Assembly (NCBI GenBank): GCA_038534295.1 | Contig: JBCAXA010000003.1 | Location: 483,112-547,111, forward strand | DNA from: JBCAXA01 sp038534295 | Lineage (GTDB): Bacteria > Pseudomonadota > Gammaproteobacteria > Steroidobacterales > Woeseiaceae | Length of the DNA: 64,000 nucleotides | Reading direction: 5' to 3' | Shown here: positions 8,837 through 16,843 of the stretch, piece after piece | Layout: each line of letters opens with the position of its first letter | Numbering within the stretch: position 1 is the first letter of the stretch | Notes under the pieces: generated by a model | Told to the model about the DNA's origin: nothing | Databases searched by the model: none | The model's input: the letters and a program-made list of their open reading frames with translations, nothing else | Made by a program: the position numbers and the translations under genes

Positions 8837-10024
8837 ATGCGCGGCGTACTGGACGGCGTTCGGGTGCTCGATTTCGGTCGCTACGTGGCGGCGCCTTACT
8901 GTGCGACGTTGCTTGGCTATCTCGGCGCCGACGTCATCCGGATCGAGCGTCCCGGCGGCGGCGACGACCGCTGGATTGCGCCGCTTGCCGACGATGGGTC
9001 AGGCGCGGTGTTTCTGCAGACCGGTTGCAATAAGCGCAGCGTCTGCCTAAAGCTCGGCAGTTCGGCGGGCGATGAGGTGCGCTCGCGCTTGCTGCGTAGC
9101 GCGGACGTTGTGGTCAGCAATTTTCCGCCGGCGATACAACGGCGGCTCGGTTTCGACTACGCAACGTTGTGTGAAACCAAGCCTGACATCATTCTCGCCA
9201 ACGTCAGTGCTTTCGGTACCGAAGGACCGTTGGCCGCGCAAGGCGGATTCGACGGCGTTGGCCAAGCGATGTCCGGAGCAATGTTCATGACCGGCGATCC
9301 GGGCAAACCGGCGAAAGCGGCAGCACCCTATGTTGACTACACCACCGCCGTACTAACCGCGTTTGCCGTTATGGCGGCACTGCGCGAGCGAGATCGCAGC
9401 GGCCAAGGCCAGGAAGTAAGCGCCGCGCTGTTGGCAAGCGCGCTCGCCGTTTTCAATTCGCATTTGATTGAGCAGAGTGTCGCCAAGGTCGATCGACAAC
9501 CGACAGGAAATCGCGTGCAAACGTCTGCGCCATCGGACGTCTTTGCTACCGAAGACGGTCACGTGCTCGTGCATTGTCCCGGCGACGCCATCTTCAAGCG
9601 TTGGTGTGCGCTCGTCGAGAAACCGGAGTTCGAAACGGATCCGCGTTTCGCGAACGACCAACTGCGCGGCGATCATCGCGATGCATTGTGTGAGCCGATG
9701 GCGAAGTGGTGCGCGGCGCGAACGAGTGCCGCTGCGCTAGAGCAATTGGCCGCGGCGGGCGTGCCGTCTGGACCCGTGCTATCGATCCAGCAGGCGCTCG
9801 ATCACGCGCAAACGCAGGCGCTCGGTGTGCTTGGCAAGGTTGAGTACCCTGGGCTGTCGAGCCCGGCGCCAGTTGCTGATATGCCCGTTCGCTTGTCGGT
9901 CAGTGACACCGGTATTCGCGGCCGTCCACCGACTGCCGGAGAGCATACCGATCAAGTGCTCGCTGAACTCGGCTTCTCCAGCGCCGAGATTATCGACATG
10001 CGCGCTGACGGAACGGTCGCTTAG
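8837..10024 (+). CDS. CaiB/BaiF family CoA-transferase (class III)
   Basis: 395 residues, usual length. The N-terminus GVRVLDFGRYVAAPYC and the GADVIRIERPGGGD patch are typical of family III CoA-transferases, which move CoA between carboxylic acids through a catalytic Asp. The probable catalytic Asp is in GGFDGVGQAMSG (after SAFGTEGPLAAQ). The C-terminal PVADMPVRLS/TAGEHTDQVLAELG region also fits. The substrate acid is unknown. GAGGT lies 7 bases before the ATG. The next two genes follow at 20 and 2 bp, so they may be cotranscribed. Confidence 0.9.
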   Translation: MRGVLDGVRVLDFGRYVAAPYCATLLGYLGADVIRIERPGGGDDRWIAPLADDGSGAVFLQTGCNKRSVCLKLGSSAGDEVRSRLLRSADVVVSNFPPAIQRRLGFDYATLCETKPDIILANVSAFGTEGPLAAQGGFDGVGQAMSGAMFMTGDPGKPAKAAAPYVDYTTAVLTAFAVMAALRERDRSGQGQEVSAALLASALAVFNSHLIEQSVAKVDRQPTGNRVQTSAPSDVFATEDGHVLVHCPGDAIFKRWCALVEKPEFETDPRFANDQLRGDHRDALCEPMAKWCAARTSAAALEQLAAAGVPSGPVLSIQQALDHAQTQALGVLGKVEYPGLSSPAPVADMPVRLSVSDTGIRGRPPTAGEHTDQVLAELGFSSAEIIDMRADGTVA

Positions 10025-10044
10025 TCGACCGCGCACTCGAAGGC

Positions 10045-10464
10045 ATGAAGCTTTGGCAAAAAATACTGCTCATCATCGAAGTATTGATTTGCTTTGGACC
10101 GATTGCCTTCTACTGGCTATTGGGCGTGCTGATCTTCTTCGATTCGAGCGGATGGGTGAAAGATGAGGCAATGTTTGCCGGCTTCTTACTCGCCGGCGCC
10201 GCTGGGGTCACCGCGTTGATCTATGTGCTCTGGGCGCTGCTTACCGACCGCAGCAATTTGCGTTTGCGGGCGCTCGTTTTCGTCGGCATCGCCGCAGGGA
10301 TGGTGCCGCTTATTTGGCTTCTCGCCAACTTATGGTCTACGACGGACGAGGCATTGCTACTGTTGGCGCTGTTGCCATTAGGATGCGCTTGTCATCTGCT
10401 CTATGTTGCCCGACGTTTGTTATTCGGTCGCGCCAATGCGGTCGATTCTCCGCAGCCGGACTGA
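10045..10464 (+). CDS. Small four-helix membrane protein, unrecognised
   Basis: 139 residues with four hydrophobic segments (about 6-32, 44-66, 74-92, 97-118) and a short hydrophilic C-terminus. No motif is recognised. It starts 20 bp after the CoA-transferase and its stop lies 2 bp before the GTG of the acetyltransferase gene, so translation of the latter is probably coupled to it. Confidence 0.65.
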   Translation: MKLWQKILLIIEVLICFGPIAFYWLLGVLIFFDSSGWVKDEAMFAGFLLAGAAGVTALIYVLWALLTDRSNLRLRALVFVGIAAGMVPLIWLLANLWSTTDEALLLLALLPLGCACHLLYVARRLLFGRANAVDSPQPD

Positions 10465-10466
10465 TT

Positions 10467-10928
10467 GTGTCTGACTCGCCGATCGACGTTTGCCGTCTGT
10501 CACCGGACGACAGTGACGCAATGCACGCGATGCTCGATTTGTTTGCGACGGCTTTCGACGACGACGCCAACTACGTTGGCAAGCGGCCTGATCGCACCTA
10601 TCTGTGCGAATTGCTCGGCAACGCTCACTTCATTGCGCTGACCGCAACGAGCGAAGAACGACTCATTGGTGGATTGGCCGCTTACGTGTTGCCGAAGTTC
10701 GAGCAAGCGCGCAGCGAGGTATATATCTATGACCTCGCCGTCGACGAACGCTATCGGCGCTGCGGCGTAGCGACGGCGCTCATCGATGCGCTAAAGCCAA
10801 TCGCTCGCGAGAACGGTGCATGGGTGATATTCGTGCAGGCAGACTACGGTGACGATCCGGCCATATCGCTGTATTCGAAGCTCGGACAACGCGAGGACGT
10901 GCTGCATTTCGACATCGCGCCGGACTAA
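10467..10928 (+). CDS. AAC(3)-I-type GNAT acetyltransferase
   Basis: 153 residues from the GTG at 10467, the first start after the preceding stop; the frame is open further upstream but overlaps the membrane protein gene. The middle and C-terminus match aminoglycoside 3-N-acetyltransferase type I closely: AAYVLPKFEQARSE, YIYDLAV, RYRRCGVATALI (the acetyl-CoA loop), VQADYGDDPAISLYSKLG and a C-terminal HFDI. These enzymes acetylate gentamicin-class drugs with acetyl-CoA. The gene sits in ordinary chromosome between a membrane protein and an SDR with no mobile element nearby, so it may be an intrinsic homologue with another substrate. Confidence 0.85.
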   Translation: MSDSPIDVCRLSPDDSDAMHAMLDLFATAFDDDANYVGKRPDRTYLCELLGNAHFIALTATSEERLIGGLAAYVLPKFEQARSEVYIYDLAVDERYRRCGVATALIDALKPIARENGAWVIFVQADYGDDPAISLYSKLGQREDVLHFDIAPD

Positions 10929-11046
10929 CCCCTCCAAAACGACACCCATCGTCAACGTCGGGCAGGGATGACCGTTTCGCACGTTTCCCGGCGCTTGGGA
11001 CCGTCGATTGCTCTCGCATAGTCGGGGTAGGGACGTTGGCAGGTTA

Positions 11047-11805
11047 TTACTGAATAGTCAGGCAGTTATCGATCGTGATCTCACTGCCGTTAATAAAGCG
11101 CGATTCGTCGCTGGCAAGGAAGACGACAAGGTTTGCCACGTCGGCCGGGTCACCGATACCGATCGGATCGTCACCGGCAGCCGCGGGGTCGATGCCAAGC
11201 TCGGCATGGGCCTGCGCAATCATCGGTGTCTGGATCGAGCTCGGGTGCACCGAGTTGCAGCGAATGTTGTAGCCATTCATTTGGCAATGCACGGCGATCG
11301 ACTTGGTCATCGCACGAACGGCACCTTTTGCCGCCGTGTACGCGAAAAACACTGGGTATCCAAGATGTGAGGCGACCGACGACATGTTGACGATCGAGCC
11401 GCCGCCGGATTCTTTCATTAGAGGAATAGCGGCTCGGCAGCCAAGGAAAACGCTCTCGCTCATCACGGCATTGGCCTTGCGAAATTGCTCGAGCGTCGTT
11501 GATTCCGGGGTCGCAACGATGACGATGCCAGCGTTGTTGACCAGTATGTTGAGCCCGCCGAAGTCTTTTTTGATCGCATCCATCACTTCGCCCCAGCGGT
11601 TTTCGTCGGCAACGTCCTGGTGGAGGAATGCGGTTCTAGCCCCGGTTTTCTCGGCAATTTCCGTCGCGATAGCCTCGCCGGCATCGTCGATGTCCGTTAG
11701 CACGACCGCCGCGCCTTCCTCGGCCAATGCCCATGCGTCAGCCTTGCCGAGTCCAGAGGAAGCTCCGGTAACCAGCGCTGTTTTTCCGGCGAGTCGACCC
11801 GTCAT
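11047..11805 (-). CDS. Short-chain dehydrogenase/reductase (SDR)
   Basis: 252 residues from the ATG at 11805, which has AGGAG upstream; the longer frame to 11883 lacks this. Classical SDR motifs: TGASSGLGKA (NAD(P) binding), a cofactor-selecting Asp in LTDIDD, NNAG, a catalytic Ser in MSSVASH and YTAAKGA (catalytic Tyr and Lys). The closing part SRFINGSEITIDN is usual. It probably oxidises or reduces a secondary alcohol or ketone. It is divergent from the TetR gene at 11922, a common arrangement for a regulated pair. Confidence 0.9.
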   Translation of the reverse strand: MTGRLAGKTALVTGASSGLGKADAWALAEEGAAVVLTDIDDAGEAIATEIAEKTGARTAFLHQDVADENRWGEVMDAIKKDFGGLNILVNNAGIVIVATPESTTLEQFRKANAVMSESVFLGCRAAIPLMKESGGGSIVNMSSVASHLGYPVFFAYTAAKGAVRAMTKSIAVHCQMNGYNIRCNSVHPSSIQTPMIAQAHAELGIDPAAAGDDPIGIGDPADVANLVVFLASDESRFINGSEITIDNCLTIQ

Positions 11806-11921
11806 CCGACATTTCTCCTTAAGCTTGCCAAACAAAAACCGCCGACGATCATGATACCCTCGCCGGCAGTTCGCAACCGGCACACGGCTCGGTTACGAGC
11901 GTTGCGCTCAGTAATCAATCG

Positions 11922-12566
11922 ATGGCAGGCACAAAGAAAACCAGTAAATCGCGTCCCAGCGGCCCCGGCGAGCAAGGTTGGCAAGCGTACAAGAGCTCGA
12001 GTACGCGACAGCAAATCCTGGACGCTGCCGTGCGTTGCATCGTCAAGATTGGCTACGCCAATACGACGACAATGATGATTGCCAACGAGGCGGGCTTGTC
12101 ACGCGGTGCGACGCTGCATCACTTCCCGTCCAAGATCGACATCATCAAAGCGACGGTCGATTACCTGTACGAGAAACGCAAGCGCGCTTTTCAAAAATCG
12201 TCGATCGACCTGCCCGAGCACGGCGATCGGGTGCGCCAGGCCGTGGCTGCCTACTGGAAGCACGTCAATCACCCGCTGTTTGTTGCGTTCTTCGAACTGT
12301 CGGTAGCGGCTCGTCACGACGACGAGTTGCGCGAGATCTTGATTCCAGCGCAAAAGAAGTTTGACGATGAATGGTATGCCGTCGCCGAGGAGATGTTTCC
12401 CGAGTGGCAGTCCGATTCCGGCGCGTTCAATCTCGCGCTGTCACTGAGTCAGACCTTGATGGAAGGCATCGCGATTAGTCGACTGATGCACCCACGCGCC
12501 AGTTCGGAAGAAGAGTTGCTGACGTTTCTCGAAGAGCAAATCCGCGCGCTGCTGCCGCGCGATTGA
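11922..12566 (+). CDS. TetR/AcrR-family transcriptional regulator
   Basis: 214 residues. The N-terminal helix-turn-helix is clear (RQQILDAAVRCI, MMIANEAGLSRGATLHHFPS); the C-terminal ligand domain is divergent as usual. It is preceded by about 20 Lys/Ser-rich residues. It stands divergent to an SDR gene with 116 bp between them. It is the only TetR protein in the window, so it is a candidate for binding the palindromes at 16757, 54953 and 56838. No clear copy of that palindrome is present in its own promoter region, which weakens the link. Confidence 0.9.
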   Translation: MAGTKKTSKSRPSGPGEQGWQAYKSSSTRQQILDAAVRCIVKIGYANTTTMMIANEAGLSRGATLHHFPSKIDIIKATVDYLYEKRKRAFQKSSIDLPEHGDRVRQAVAAYWKHVNHPLFVAFFELSVAARHDDELREILIPAQKKFDDEWYAVAEEMFPEWQSDSGAFNLALSLSQTLMEGIAISRLMHPRASSEEELLTFLEEQIRALLPRD

Positions 12567-12589
12567 TCGCTGAAGATCATTGCGGGTTT

Positions 12590-13455
12590 CGCGGTTGCGA
12601 TCATCGCGCCCGGAAGGGCGCTCCTACATCTTCGTTTATCGCGGCGGGAAATCCCGATGTGGGCGCGGCCTCTGCCCGCGATCATCGCGCCCGGAAGGGC
12701 GCTCCTACATCTTCGATAGCTGTGGCGATAAACCCTGATGTGGGCGCGACCCTCTGCCGGCGATCATCGCGCCCGGAAGGGCGCTCCTACATCTTCGATC
12801 GCTGTGGCGGGAAACCCTGATGTGGGCGCGACCCTCTGCCGGCGATCATCGCGCCCGGAAGGGCGCTGCTGCATCTCCGTTTGCCGCGGCTTGAAACCTC
12901 GATGTAGGAGCGGGCTTCTGCCCGCGATCATCGCGCCCGGAAGGGCGCTGCTACATCTTCGATAGCTGTGGCGGGAAACCCTGATGTGGGCGCGACCCTC
13001 TGCCCGCGATCATCGCGCCCGGAAGGGCGCTCCTACATCTCCGATAGCTGTGGCGATAAACCTCGATTTGGGCGCGGGCCTCTGAAGGCGATCATCGCGC
13101 CCGGAAGGGCGCTGCTACATCTTCGATCGCTGTGGCGGGAAACCCTGATGTGGGCGCCGGCTTCTGCCCGCGATCAGGTGTTTGCGATCTGTTCCGACTA
13201 TGCAGATCGCGCCTAGAAAGGCGCTCCTACATCTTCGATAGCTGTGGCGATAAACCCCGATTTGGGCGCGGCCTCTGCCCGCGATCAGCGCGCCCGGAAG
13301 GGCGCTCCTACCTCTTCGATAGTTGTGGCGATAAACCCCGATGTAGGCGCGGGCCTCTGCCCGCGATCATCGCGCCCGGAAGGGCGGGCCCATATCTTCG
13401 TCTATCGCGGCGGGAAACCCCGATGTAGGAGCGGGCTTCTGCCCGCGATTAAAAC
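12590..13455. repeat. REP array, 82-bp period, about ten units
   Basis: Fills the whole gap between the TetR and PQQ genes. Units start near 12600, 12682, 12764, 12846, 12928, 13010, 13092, 13205, 13285 and 13367. Each unit has a hairpin GCGCCC-GGAA-GGGCGC followed by CTCCTACATC and a second, more variable GC-rich hairpin in inverse orientation (as GCGGGC-TTCT-GCCCGC in the best units). Open reading frames seen here are repeat artefacts. This matches REP/BIME clusters. Confidence 0.9.
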
Positions 13456-13463
13456 GACACGTG

Positions 13464-15383
13464 CTAATTGTCAGCCGGTTCTGGCAGCCCCCACGCGATC
13501 AGCACATTGCCCGGGCGATGGAAATAAAGACCGTAGCCCGAGTTCGCGTACAGCATGCCGTCAAACGCCACCGGTGCAGCTCCGCCACCAAACGAACCGC
13601 CGCGAGCGGTTCGGCCCGATAAGGCGGTGAACTCGCGGTCGGTGTCGACGCTCCAGAGCACAGCGCCGTCATCGCGCGCGTACGCTCTCAGCCTGCCGTC
13701 CATGTGCCCGGCCAGCACCGCGCCATCGATGGCCGTTACTGCCGCAGAAACACCGGGATCACAGTCGACCCGGTCGCCGCACACGTCGTCCGCCGGCTGA
13801 CTCCACAGCAACTCACCGGTGAATGCGTCGAGGCCGTACACGCCAGGTTTGGCGTCGGCGGCCGGCCATTGCTCATCGCTGTAATCGGAGATCGGCACGT
13901 ACACCAGTTCGCCTTCCGCCGCCATGCCAAAGTGCATGCCGCCTTGCACGCCGCCGCGACCGACCTGGCGCCGCCATAGAATCTCGCCGCTCTCGACGCT
14001 CAGGCCAAAAATCTCACCGGACTTCTGACCGGCGACGAGCACCTCGCGATCGTCAGCGCGAACCAGCATCGGCGGCGCGCCGAAATCGAGGTCCGGGCCT
14101 TCTTCTTCCGGACAGTTCGTCTTGTTCTCGATGAACTCCATACAAGCGACATTCCATGCATCGCGAGGCGTCGTTTGCGTTACCCAGACGATATCGCCTG
14201 AATCGATGTCCATCGCGATGATCGCATCGGAGTTGCCGTCGGCGGGCGATGAGTAGTTCTCGCCGGTACCGAAGTACAGCCGGCGACGCTCGGTGTCGAC
14301 CGTCGGCGAATTCCAGACCGGTGCGCCGGACGGTGCCAAGACGGCGACGCCCACGTTGTTCGTTGCCACTTGCGCGGGCGGTTCCGGAATCGTGTGGGTC
14401 TTGCGCAGCATCTCGCCGGTAGCCGCGTCGAGCGTGGCGATGGCACCGCGGAACGAACAACACGAATAGTTGGGGTCGGCCGCCGGTACCACTTCGAGCG
14501 ATGAGATCGGCTGCATGACGAGCCCGTCGAAGTACACCGGTTGGCCGGTCGCCGTCGCGTTCGGGTGTTCGTCGACTTTGGTTTTCCAAATGCCAGCGCC
14601 CGTTTCGAGGTCGATGGCGTGCGTGCGCGCCAGAACGTCGGCGAAATAGGCCACTGGCGTGTCGCTGTCGTTCCATGCAGGGATGGTCAGGCCCGTGCGA
14701 ACCTCGGCACCCGCTTCGTATGTCCAGCGGACACAGCCAGTGTGCCGGTCGAGCGCGTAGACCGTGCCGCTTTGACTGCCAACGTGCACGGCGCCGCCGG
14801 CAAGGCTCGGTTGTGAGCGGGCGCGCGACGCACCGGGGTAGTCGAATACCCAGCGGATCTCGAGTGACGCGAGATCGCTGGCGGTGAGTCCGGCGGTGGT
14901 CGCGCTAACTAACCGCGTGTTGTCGTGACGTTGGCCCCAGCCGCTGGCGGTCGGCAGTTCCGCGCGACGAAACGGGCTGGCGCCCGGCTCGCACATAACG
15001 AGCGGCGCCGGCGTCGTGTCTGGCTCACCGACGAGAAAACTCACCACATCGCGCCGCTGTTGTTCGTCGAGCATCGACGCTTGTTGCCGCATGACGCCCG
15101 ATTCGAGCGACGTCAAGATGGCATCGGGCGACAATAGCTGCAGAATGTTCAGGGCTGGCGCGCGCGCGAGTCCGGTGTTGTGGCACGTCGCGCAATGGGC
15201 TTCGTACAACGCCGCACCGGGATGCTCAGCACCACCGCCACTGGAGCCCTGCAGTTGGGCGCGAATCTCGGGGTCGTCGAGTTCGCTCTCGGTCGCTGGC
15301 GGGACTTGTTGTTCGGCGCACCCGAATATTAGGCTGGCTACGAACACCGGTCGCAGCGCAGCAAACGATCGCTGATTGGGCAT
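13464..15383 (-). CDS. Cytochrome c / PQQ beta-propeller dehydrogenase (PVA dehydrogenase-like)
   Basis: 639 residues from the ATG at 15383; the longer frame upstream overlaps the divergent gene. The signal ends at a lipobox-like IFGCAEQ. A class I cytochrome c domain follows (heme site CATCH, about residue 64; likely axial Met in GVMRQQ). The rest is a PQQ-type beta-propeller with repeated blades (GTVYALDRHTG, GAIATLDAATGE, IIAMDIDSGDIVW, GEIFGLSVESGEILW, GVYGLDAFTGELLW). Heme first, propeller second is the arrangement of polyvinyl-alcohol dehydrogenases. Periplasmic oxidation of an alcohol with electrons to cytochrome c is likely. Adjacent cysteines occur in SCCSF. Confidence 0.85.
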   Translation of the reverse strand: MPNQRSFAALRPVFVASLIFGCAEQQVPPATESELDDPEIRAQLQGSSGGGAEHPGAALYEAHCATCHNTGLARAPALNILQLLSPDAILTSLESGVMRQQASMLDEQQRRDVVSFLVGEPDTTPAPLVMCEPGASPFRRAELPTASGWGQRHDNTRLVSATTAGLTASDLASLEIRWVFDYPGASRARSQPSLAGGAVHVGSQSGTVYALDRHTGCVRWTYEAGAEVRTGLTIPAWNDSDTPVAYFADVLARTHAIDLETGAGIWKTKVDEHPNATATGQPVYFDGLVMQPISSLEVVPAADPNYSCCSFRGAIATLDAATGEMLRKTHTIPEPPAQVATNNVGVAVLAPSGAPVWNSPTVDTERRRLYFGTGENYSSPADGNSDAIIAMDIDSGDIVWVTQTTPRDAWNVACMEFIENKTNCPEEEGPDLDFGAPPMLVRADDREVLVAGQKSGEIFGLSVESGEILWRRQVGRGGVQGGMHFGMAAEGELVYVPISDYSDEQWPAADAKPGVYGLDAFTGELLWSQPADDVCGDRVDCDPGVSAAVTAIDGAVLAGHMDGRLRAYARDDGAVLWSVDTDREFTALSGRTARGGSFGGGAAPVAFDGMLYANSGYGLYFHRPGNVLIAWGLPEPADN

Positions 15384-15461
15384 GGCCCCCCCAGGGGTCA
15401 GCACATGGGACCGCCGGATAGTAGCATTGGATCCCGTCAGCTCAGATGAGGCCTCGAAGTC

Positions 15462-16016
15462 ATGTCCAACACGCATCTCGCGCGCATGCCACTCGATCAA
15501 ATGACGGACGTACAGCGTCAAGCTTGGTCGACGTTGAATGACCTCACCGGTGAACCCGGCTTCGTAGAGGTGTTTGCCAACACACCCGAGCTGTTGAGTT
15601 TCGTCATGGAAGACTTTTACGGACGCATATTTTTCGGCGGTCGTGTTGCGCAACACTACAAACAACTGCTGCGCTTGAAGCTCTCTCGTTTGCACGGTTG
15701 CCGGACCTGCAATAAGCAAAATGTGCCGGGTGCCCTCGAGGCGGGGATCAGTCAGGCGCAGGTCGATGCCATCGATGATCACGGCAATGGCCCGTTCAGC
15801 GATGCCGAGAAGGCGGTACTCGATTACGCCGAATTGATCTCGATGTCGAATGCCGATCGCACACTGGCCGCTGCCGACTACGAACGCCTGCAAGCGCATT
15901 TCAGCGACGCGGAGATTTGCGAGCTCGGCGTTGTCGGTGCGTTCGTTACCGGATTCGCGAAGTTATCGTTCGTGCTGGACCTGGTCGAAAAAGAGCCGTA
16001 CTGCAGTTTTCGATAA
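15462..16016 (+). CDS. Carboxymuconolactone decarboxylase / AhpD-family protein
   Basis: 184 residues. The helical core with a CxxC pair in HGCRTCNKQNV (about residue 80) places it in the CMD/AhpD superfamily. The AhpD proton-relay His that usually follows the CxxC is replaced by Asn (CRTCNKQN), so peroxidase-type activity is uncertain. Family members are decarboxylases or thiol-dependent peroxidase partners. It is divergent from the PQQ dehydrogenase gene and followed by a REP array. Confidence 0.75.
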   Translation: MSNTHLARMPLDQMTDVQRQAWSTLNDLTGEPGFVEVFANTPELLSFVMEDFYGRIFFGGRVAQHYKQLLRLKLSRLHGCRTCNKQNVPGALEAGISQAQVDAIDDHGNGPFSDAEKAVLDYAELISMSNADRTLAAADYERLQAHFSDAEICELGVVGAFVTGFAKLSFVLDLVEKEPYCSFR

Positions 16017-16062
16017 GCGATAGCAGTCTGCGCGCTACGCATGGCGGTTAGTCGAAGCGCTT

Positions 16063-16706
16063 GATCGCGCCCGGAAGGGCGCTCCTACATCTTCGTTTGT
16101 CGCTGCGCTAATCCGTGATGTAGGAGCGTGCTTCTGCCCGCGATCAGGTGTCTGCGACCTGTTCCGACCCTTACGATCGCGCCTAGAAAGGCGCTCCTAC
16201 ATCTTCGTTTGTCGCGGCGGTGAACCCCGATGTAGGAGCGGGCTTCCGCGCGCGATAGGGATTTTGCGATCGGTGCCGACCCTTTAGATCGCGCCTAGAA
16301 AGGCGCTCCTACATCTTCGTTTGTCGCTGCGTTGATCCGTGATGTAGGAGCGGGCTTCTGCCCGCGATCAGGTGTTTGCGATCTGTTTCGACTATGCGGA
16401 TCGCGCCTAGAAAGGCGCTCCTACATCTTCGTTTGTCGCTGCGCTGATCCGTGATGTAGGAGCGGGCTTCCGCCCGCGATCGGGTGTCTGCGATCTGTTC
16501 CGACCCTTACGATCGCGCCTAGAAAGGCGCTCCTACATCTTCGTTTGTCGCTGCGCTGATCCGTGATGTAGGAGCGGGCTTCTGCCCGCGATCGGGTGTC
16601 TGCGATCTGTTCCGACCCTTCAGATCGCGCCTAGAAAGGCGCTCCTACATCTTCGTTTGTCGCTGCGCTAATCCGTGATGTAGGAGCGGGCTTCCGCCCG
16701 CGATTG
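16063..16706. repeat. REP array, 112-bp period, six units
   Basis: Units start at 16063, 16175, 16287, 16399, 16511 and 16623, exactly 112 bp apart. Each has a first hairpin, a spacer containing TTCGTTTGTCG, then GATGTAGGAGCGGGC and its inverse hairpin. The first hairpin is GCGCCC/GGGCGC in unit 1 and GCGCCT/AGGCGC in units 2-6, a paired change that keeps the stem. Lies between the CMD and TonB genes. Confidence 0.92.
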
Positions 16707-16756
16707 GGGCGGTGAACGTCTTTCGAACCGCTGAAAACAAGCGAAAGCGCGGCATG

Positions 16757-16784
16757 AAAAAAAACAGTCAGGCTTGATTTTTTT
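16757..16784. promoter_or_regulatory. Palindromic operator upstream of the TonB receptor (site 1)
   Basis: A-tract, core ACAGTCAGGCTTGA, T-tract. Near-identical sites occur at 54953 and 56838. The half-site ACARTCA reads in both directions around the centre, as expected for a dimeric TetR-type regulator. It lies 60 bp before the receptor start. Confidence 0.7.
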
Positions 16785-16843
16785 CTCGGCATCGCTGAGT
16801 ATTCGCTGAACCTGCAAGGTTTCCAAAAGGGGGGAGACACTTA

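Noticed and set aside
12563..13630. Reading frames across the REP array
   Set aside because: They translate repeat units in shifting frames with recurring APGRALLH-type peptides; no ribosome sites or homologues are apparent.
12590..16706. CRISPR arrays
   Set aside because: The periodic units are hairpins with conserved spacers, 82 or 112 bp long, and no cas gene is near. These are REP/BIME tandems.
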